DNA of 36,585 bases, taken from positions 1-36,585 of the IMG/VR virus record IMGVR_UViG_3300044516_001528. One strand, 5' to 3'. Below the pieces are notes generated by a model. It made no database searches, was not told where the DNA came from, and was given only the letters and a program-made list of their open reading frames with translations. The DNA is from a virus. A program made the translations under genes and the position numbers. Of the stretch, positions 32,644 to 36,585 are shown piece after piece. Each line of letters opens with the position of its first letter. Within the stretch, counting starts at the first letter, position 1.

Positions 32644-34240
32644 AAACTGTGAAAGATCCTCCAGAAGATCCTCCAGTTGGTCCAAATTGACCATAAGCCC
32701 TATAATAAACTGTTGTGGTACTTCCAGTTGCTCCTTTAATTATTGTGAAATCCACAGAAGTAGCTGGATTGTTACTCATATCTACCTTTAAAACCACACC
32801 CGATGTTGTACCAACTCCAATCTTAGTAAATAAAGTATTATTACCGCTATTATACATGCCGTTATAAATCGGTATGTCAGGACTAGCATATACACTTATA
32901 TCTATGGATTGTCCATTTTCAATTCCTCCTGGACCCCATAGGGATGATGATGGATCACTAAATAAACCAATTCCCCTTCCGTTATATCCTGATCCTAAAG
33001 ATATTATGAAAGTGTTACCATTTCTAATAACAGAAGATTGAACTGGTCCTCCAGGTCTGGATATGAAATACCATTGTGAACCTGAACCATCAGGAAGGCC
33101 TCCAGAGTTCTGAAATGTGGGACTTTGATAACTTTGATATGTTACTCCACTTTTAATTTTTTTTGTTCTTATTTTACCCTTTGTGTTTATATAGAATTCT
33201 CTATCAGTTGCTGTTTCAAGAGAAACGTTATAAACATTTTTTGATATCGTATTAAATGTGTCAGCGGTTCTTTGTGTCCTTAACCCTGCAGTACCGCCAA
33301 AATTAATATCCACCGAAGGAAGGTTTCCAGTTGGATCTCCATTTACATCAACAGTACTTTTAAATGATGCATGGCCACCCGTTATGCTTATATTATCACT
33401 AAGTATATTAAAATCGCCAATAGCTGGGGTTAATGACTGCATTTTAATTCCACCAGTAGCAGATATACCGGATCCTGAAGTAGCCCCATAATTTATATCA
33501 ATTCCCGATCCAGTAGAAACATCGAAATTTTGGGAGCTGGAAGAAAAACCACCAGATGCACCTACTAGTAGTGAGCCACCGGGAACATCAAACTTTAAAC
33601 CATTGTCGGTTGGTGCCGAACTGGACCAAGAAAAAGTTGGGTGTAATGCATAATTACCAGGGTTAGCCAATATGATATCACTTTTCATAAATTCAAGAAG
33701 CGCAGAAGGGTCCCCAGCACTATCAGTTGATATTAAGAATTTTGCTAATTTTTCATTTATTATACCAGACTCTGGAGACCTATCAGAAATTATAAAAGTA
33801 CAATTTTCTGGGGTTGGTTGATCAAATTTAACAGAAATTCCAGTTCCCCCGTTGGTAAAATATGAATCTACGTCATTGAATATGTTACCTGAAGACGATA
33901 AGCTATACCCACTATCGATCCATCCGGATGGACCAAATTGATAGATTTGGCTATCTGTATTATTTACCCAATAATCCCCGTAAACAACGGAATTACCTGA
34001 TCCAAAAGGTGAAGATGGAGCTAAATCCTGTATAAACCATCTTGTTCCTCTAGGTCCATCATTACCAGTTGAACCAATTGGCCCATTACTTCCAATTGCT
34101 CCTCTATCCCCACTTGGTCCAGTCTCACCAACTGATCCCCCATGAGACTCGACAATTTCGTCAAAATTGTTATTAATCTTATCTATAGCAAGATTCTGGC
34201 CGTCGCTATAATTTATAAATCTTATATTGGTTACTGGCAT
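32642..34240 (-). CDS. Collagen-like fibre protein, paralogue
   Basis: 532 residues. The N-terminal motif (AIDKINNNFDEIVES, 18-32), a collagen-like stretch (about 36-66) and W-containing segment repeat the pattern of the two other fibre genes. The middle and C-terminus are serine- and glycine-rich and beta-predicted. The three paralogues diverge after the N-terminal module, which fits a shared attachment domain with different tips. It begins two bases after the stop of the structural gene at 34243. Confidence 0.75.
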   Translation of the reverse strand: MPVTNIRFINYSDGQNLAIDKINNNFDEIVESHGGSVGETGPSGDRGAIGSNGPIGSTGNDGPRGTRWFIQDLAPSSPFGSGNSVVYGDYWVNNTDSQIYQFGPSGWIDSGYSLSSSGNIFNDVDSYFTNGGTGISVKFDQPTPENCTFIISDRSPESGIINEKLAKFLISTDSAGDPSALLEFMKSDIILANPGNYALHPTFSWSSSAPTDNGLKFDVPGGSLLVGASGGFSSSSQNFDVSTGSGIDINYGATSGSGISATGGIKMQSLTPAIGDFNILSDNISITGGHASFKSTVDVNGDPTGNLPSVDINFGGTAGLRTQRTADTFNTISKNVYNVSLETATDREFYINTKGKIRTKKIKSGVTYQSYQSPTFQNSGGLPDGSGSQWYFISRPGGPVQSSVIRNGNTFIISLGSGYNGRGIGLFSDPSSSLWGPGGIENGQSIDISVYASPDIPIYNGMYNSGNNTLFTKIGVGTTSGVVLKVDMSNNPATSVDFTIIKGATGSTTTVYYRAYGQFGPTGGSSGGSFTV

Positions 34241-34242
34241 AA

Positions 34243-36177
34243 TTATATTTTAGTTATTGCTAGATTAAATATTAATGAATATAGATAATTATTATCAAGA
34301 TTATATTCGAATGTATATATTAGATTACTTGATTTTGTTAATCTAAAATCAGACTCCTGATAATACTCATCCTCGTATTTGGATGATGTTGTTATGTCAC
34401 CTCTAACTAATAAAACATTATTAATTTGTTGCGCATTATTGACTGCCTCCTTTTTGCTATATAGATCCATATTTTCTCCCATATATAACGGTGAAACATT
34501 ATTCATTATATAATCGGTAACATCATCGTCTATGGAATCAGGATTGCCAACACCAAATTCTGATATAATATTATCTATAAAAATTTGTTTTATTCCGTCG
34601 TTAATTAGGTATCTAGTAAGCATCCTATCTAATCTTATTATACCTCTGACCTTATTTATATCAGGAAAATACTGCCAAACTAATTCAGCATTAGGAAAAA
34701 GATTTAGATCTAGCTTATCATAATCTACCCCCGATGAATATGGATCAGGTCTTCCTATTCCGGTTCCAGAATTTGTAGTATCTATATATTGAACAGGTTT
34801 TATATATGAGTCTATCTGTGAATTTATAAGTGCAACGTCGGATGTACCATAACCTGATCCATTTCTAACTATCTCAAGAGTTATATAATTATCAAACTCT
34901 AAAGAATCCGGGGTTTTCATTATTTTTGATCCTAGAAATCCTTTATATTCCTTCATTGACCTGGTTCCAGCAACTCTCTCATACACGGTTGGACCTGTGA
35001 ATCTTTCATAATACCCAGGATCCCAGGAGGAAGAGAAAACATTAAAATCCTTTCTCCATATCGGAGATTGTCCAACAAGTGGATAAACTGGACCTTCCGG
35101 TAGGTTCTGACTCAATGATAATATATTCTGATCGTTTGCAACCTTAGTAAAGGAAAGATTTCTAGATATACCAAAGTATCTCTTATCCGGTGCAAAGTTA
35201 CAATTTCTGAAAGATAAATCAAAAAAAGACGGATCATAGGAAACCTGTGATATTGTATCTGATTTATCCCTATCGAAATGTATTATTTTTCTAAAGATAG
35301 GCTCATATCCACCAGAATATCTAAGAAGAGTTGATGGCAGATTCAAATTGGATTGTATAGTATATGCGGTAGGAACCGATTCTCCTAGAGTTTGCGGACC
35401 TCCGTAATATTTACTTGATTTGGAACCTTTAGATTTTACTATTCTTGATGGTTTATCCATGCGTAATTCAAAATCATTATAAATAATACCGCTGTCCTTG
35501 TGTGTTTCATATTGAATATATGATGATCCAGAATTTATTCTGGTAGAAATACCAGAAAGGGATATTCTCTGCAATATTGAACTATAATAACTAAACCCAC
35601 CTGCTTTCTGAAAAACTGGTTTATTCCTGTATATTGACTGAGGACCAACAGGTATTATAACAGGATCAACAGCAGAGAAGCCCACAGTAAAGCTATACTC
35701 AGGTTTATATGGAGGGTCCGAACCAAAAATAGGAGTCTGTGGAGGAACTATTTTAGCAAAATCTAAATAATTTGGACCAACTCCAATCGGCCAAGGATAT
35801 GTTACATACGGAGTAAATTTGGTAATATAAAAGCTAGCAGGTCCCGTAGCCGATGGACCCACAGTAGCGTCTGATGAATTTTCACTATAGAATGTATGTA
35901 TTTCTTCCCTTAAATCTGTGTCATATGTCGAACTTGGGATTATATTTATTCTTCCTCCCGTTGTTGTATTAACAACCGAGCCGGAACCAACAGAAAGATC
36001 CAATGCTGAACTTAATTTAATATCAGATATTTCATATAATCTAGAACCGCCAACCATAGGATACACCAATTTCTCCTTATTATTAACTGAGTAAAGTAGA
36101 GTATAATCCAAAATTGGATCACCACCGGTTCCACCTGTGTAACCAACTCCCAGAGATTTATAAATCTTTGGCTCTGA
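34243..36177 (-). pseudogene. Large structural protein, 3' part, after an apparent one-base frameshift
   Basis: The frame is open from just after the A4 run at 36178-36181 and runs over 640 codons to the stop at 34243. It has no ATG near its 5' end: the first usable start is a TTG at 36111, while convincing coding sequence (KIYKSLGVGYTGGTGGDPIL) is read before it. That makes it the continuation of the 36012-36585 frame rather than a separate gene. The protein is beta-rich, with repeats of serine, proline and tyrosine as in baseplate or fibre proteins. Its exact role is unknown. If the break is a sequencing error the gene is intact. Confidence 0.6.
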
Positions 36178-36585
36178 TTTTCTATTATTCTATATTTAAC
36201 AGGATCCTGTATATTATCATCATCCTCCGATATTGGTCTTAATATCGCAGCAAATTTATAATCCTCATAATTTCTATATTTCGGAATATATTTATCCAAC
36301 GAATCTGCGACGCTATTAGAGAGATTTGACCTTTTTTTAAGAATAATCTTAGCTCCCCTGAAAAGAGTCTCGTAGAAGCCACTAGATTTGTTATACGTGA
36401 ACGTAGTAAACAATTCTTTGGTGTATGATCTATCATCTCTAAATTCTTCAGGATAATCTGATGGTTCCACCGTAAAATATGATGCTAAATAATTGCCCGG
36501 ACCCACAGCCTGTTCGAGATCTATCTTTCCGGGAAGATAACTATTCTGATTCTTCATATATTCAATAGGAAAATTCCTAGGTGGC
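36178..36585 (-). pseudogene. Same structural protein, 5' part (cut by the right window edge)
   Basis: The frame is open through the right edge: nine codons (PPRNFPIEY) precede the ATG at 36557, so the true start may lie outside the window. It reads coherent protein (MKNQNSYLPGKIDLEQAVGP, then LASYFTVEPSDYPEEFRDDR) up to about YRIIEN. In this frame the codons continue past the shift as unlikely hydrophobic sequence to a stop at 36012. Adding one A to the A4 run at 36178-36181 gives RIIEKSEPKIYKSL and joins the two parts into a protein of at least 770 residues. Confidence 0.6.

Noticed and set aside
34243-36111. Separate gene starting at a TTG codon at 36111
   Set aside because: Good coding sequence continues upstream of the TTG and joins the preceding frame after one added base, so an independent start is unlikely.
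36172-36188. Programmed -1 ribosomal frameshift site
   Set aside because: The sequence at the shift (A GAA AAT in the first frame) is not a standard slippery heptamer: GAA cannot re-pair well one base back. A missing base in the A run explains it better.

Overview
This window reads as part of the genome of a large T4-like (tailed, contractile-type) phage of a Bacteroidota, probably flavobacterial, host. The T4-type part rests on a single-stranded-DNA-binding protein (gp32 type), a gp61-type primase, a UvsW-type helicase, a UvsY-like mediator, a family B DNA polymerase, NrdA/NrdB and a block of long fibre and structural genes. The host inference rests on starts preceded by A-rich leaders without Shine-Dalgarno sequences, a 59-residue protein like the Bacteroidota histone H1-like Hc1 family, a DUF4494-like protein, and a signal peptide ending in FSQ. 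The DNA is strongly AT-rich. Almost every gene is on the minus strand, so transcription runs from high to low coordinates. No tRNA, CRISPR array or insertion sequence was seen.

Layout in coordinate order. 1-2727: the 5' end of a small gene, a family 2 glycosyltransferase, an unknown gene and adenylate kinase. 2742-6726: nrdA, nrdB and a dimeric-type dUTPase (nucleotide metabolism). 6829-8235: the N-terminal half only of the DNA polymerase. 8305-9593: a two-gene plus-strand island. 9573-12242: an MBD4-like DNA glycosylase and a run of small genes, including a histone H1-like gene. 12296-16382: four genes, including a ligase/NMN-adenylyltransferase fusion and a Pol-beta-type nucleotidyltransferase. 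16420-19209: the UvsW helicase gene broken in two inside its Walker B motif by a natural split intein, with a free-standing endonuclease gene between the halves. 19219-22960: UvsY-like, primase, gp32 and a RuvC-like resolvase. 22972-36585: small genes, structural proteins, two spanin-like membrane coiled-coil proteins, three paralogous collagen-like fibre proteins and a frameshifted structural gene that runs off the right edge.

Three threads tie the window together. (1) The fractured uvsW gene: the two intein pieces (96 and 39 residues) flank exteins of 240 and 273 residues, which would splice to a 513-residue UvsW with an intact DECHH motif II. (2) At least seven unrelated proteins share a short N-terminal tag (MK-x-hydrophobic-x-x-F-x-x-F...) ending in [L/I/V]-x-E. 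This looks like the T4 capsid-targeting sequence cut by the prohead protease, and suggests a set of proteins packaged in the head and injected with the DNA. (3) A GATATATA element lies 14-32 bases upstream of many starts, including several tagged genes and the endonuclease gene. It looks like a late promoter related to T4 TATAAATA.

All family assignments come from reading motifs by eye. No database search was run.
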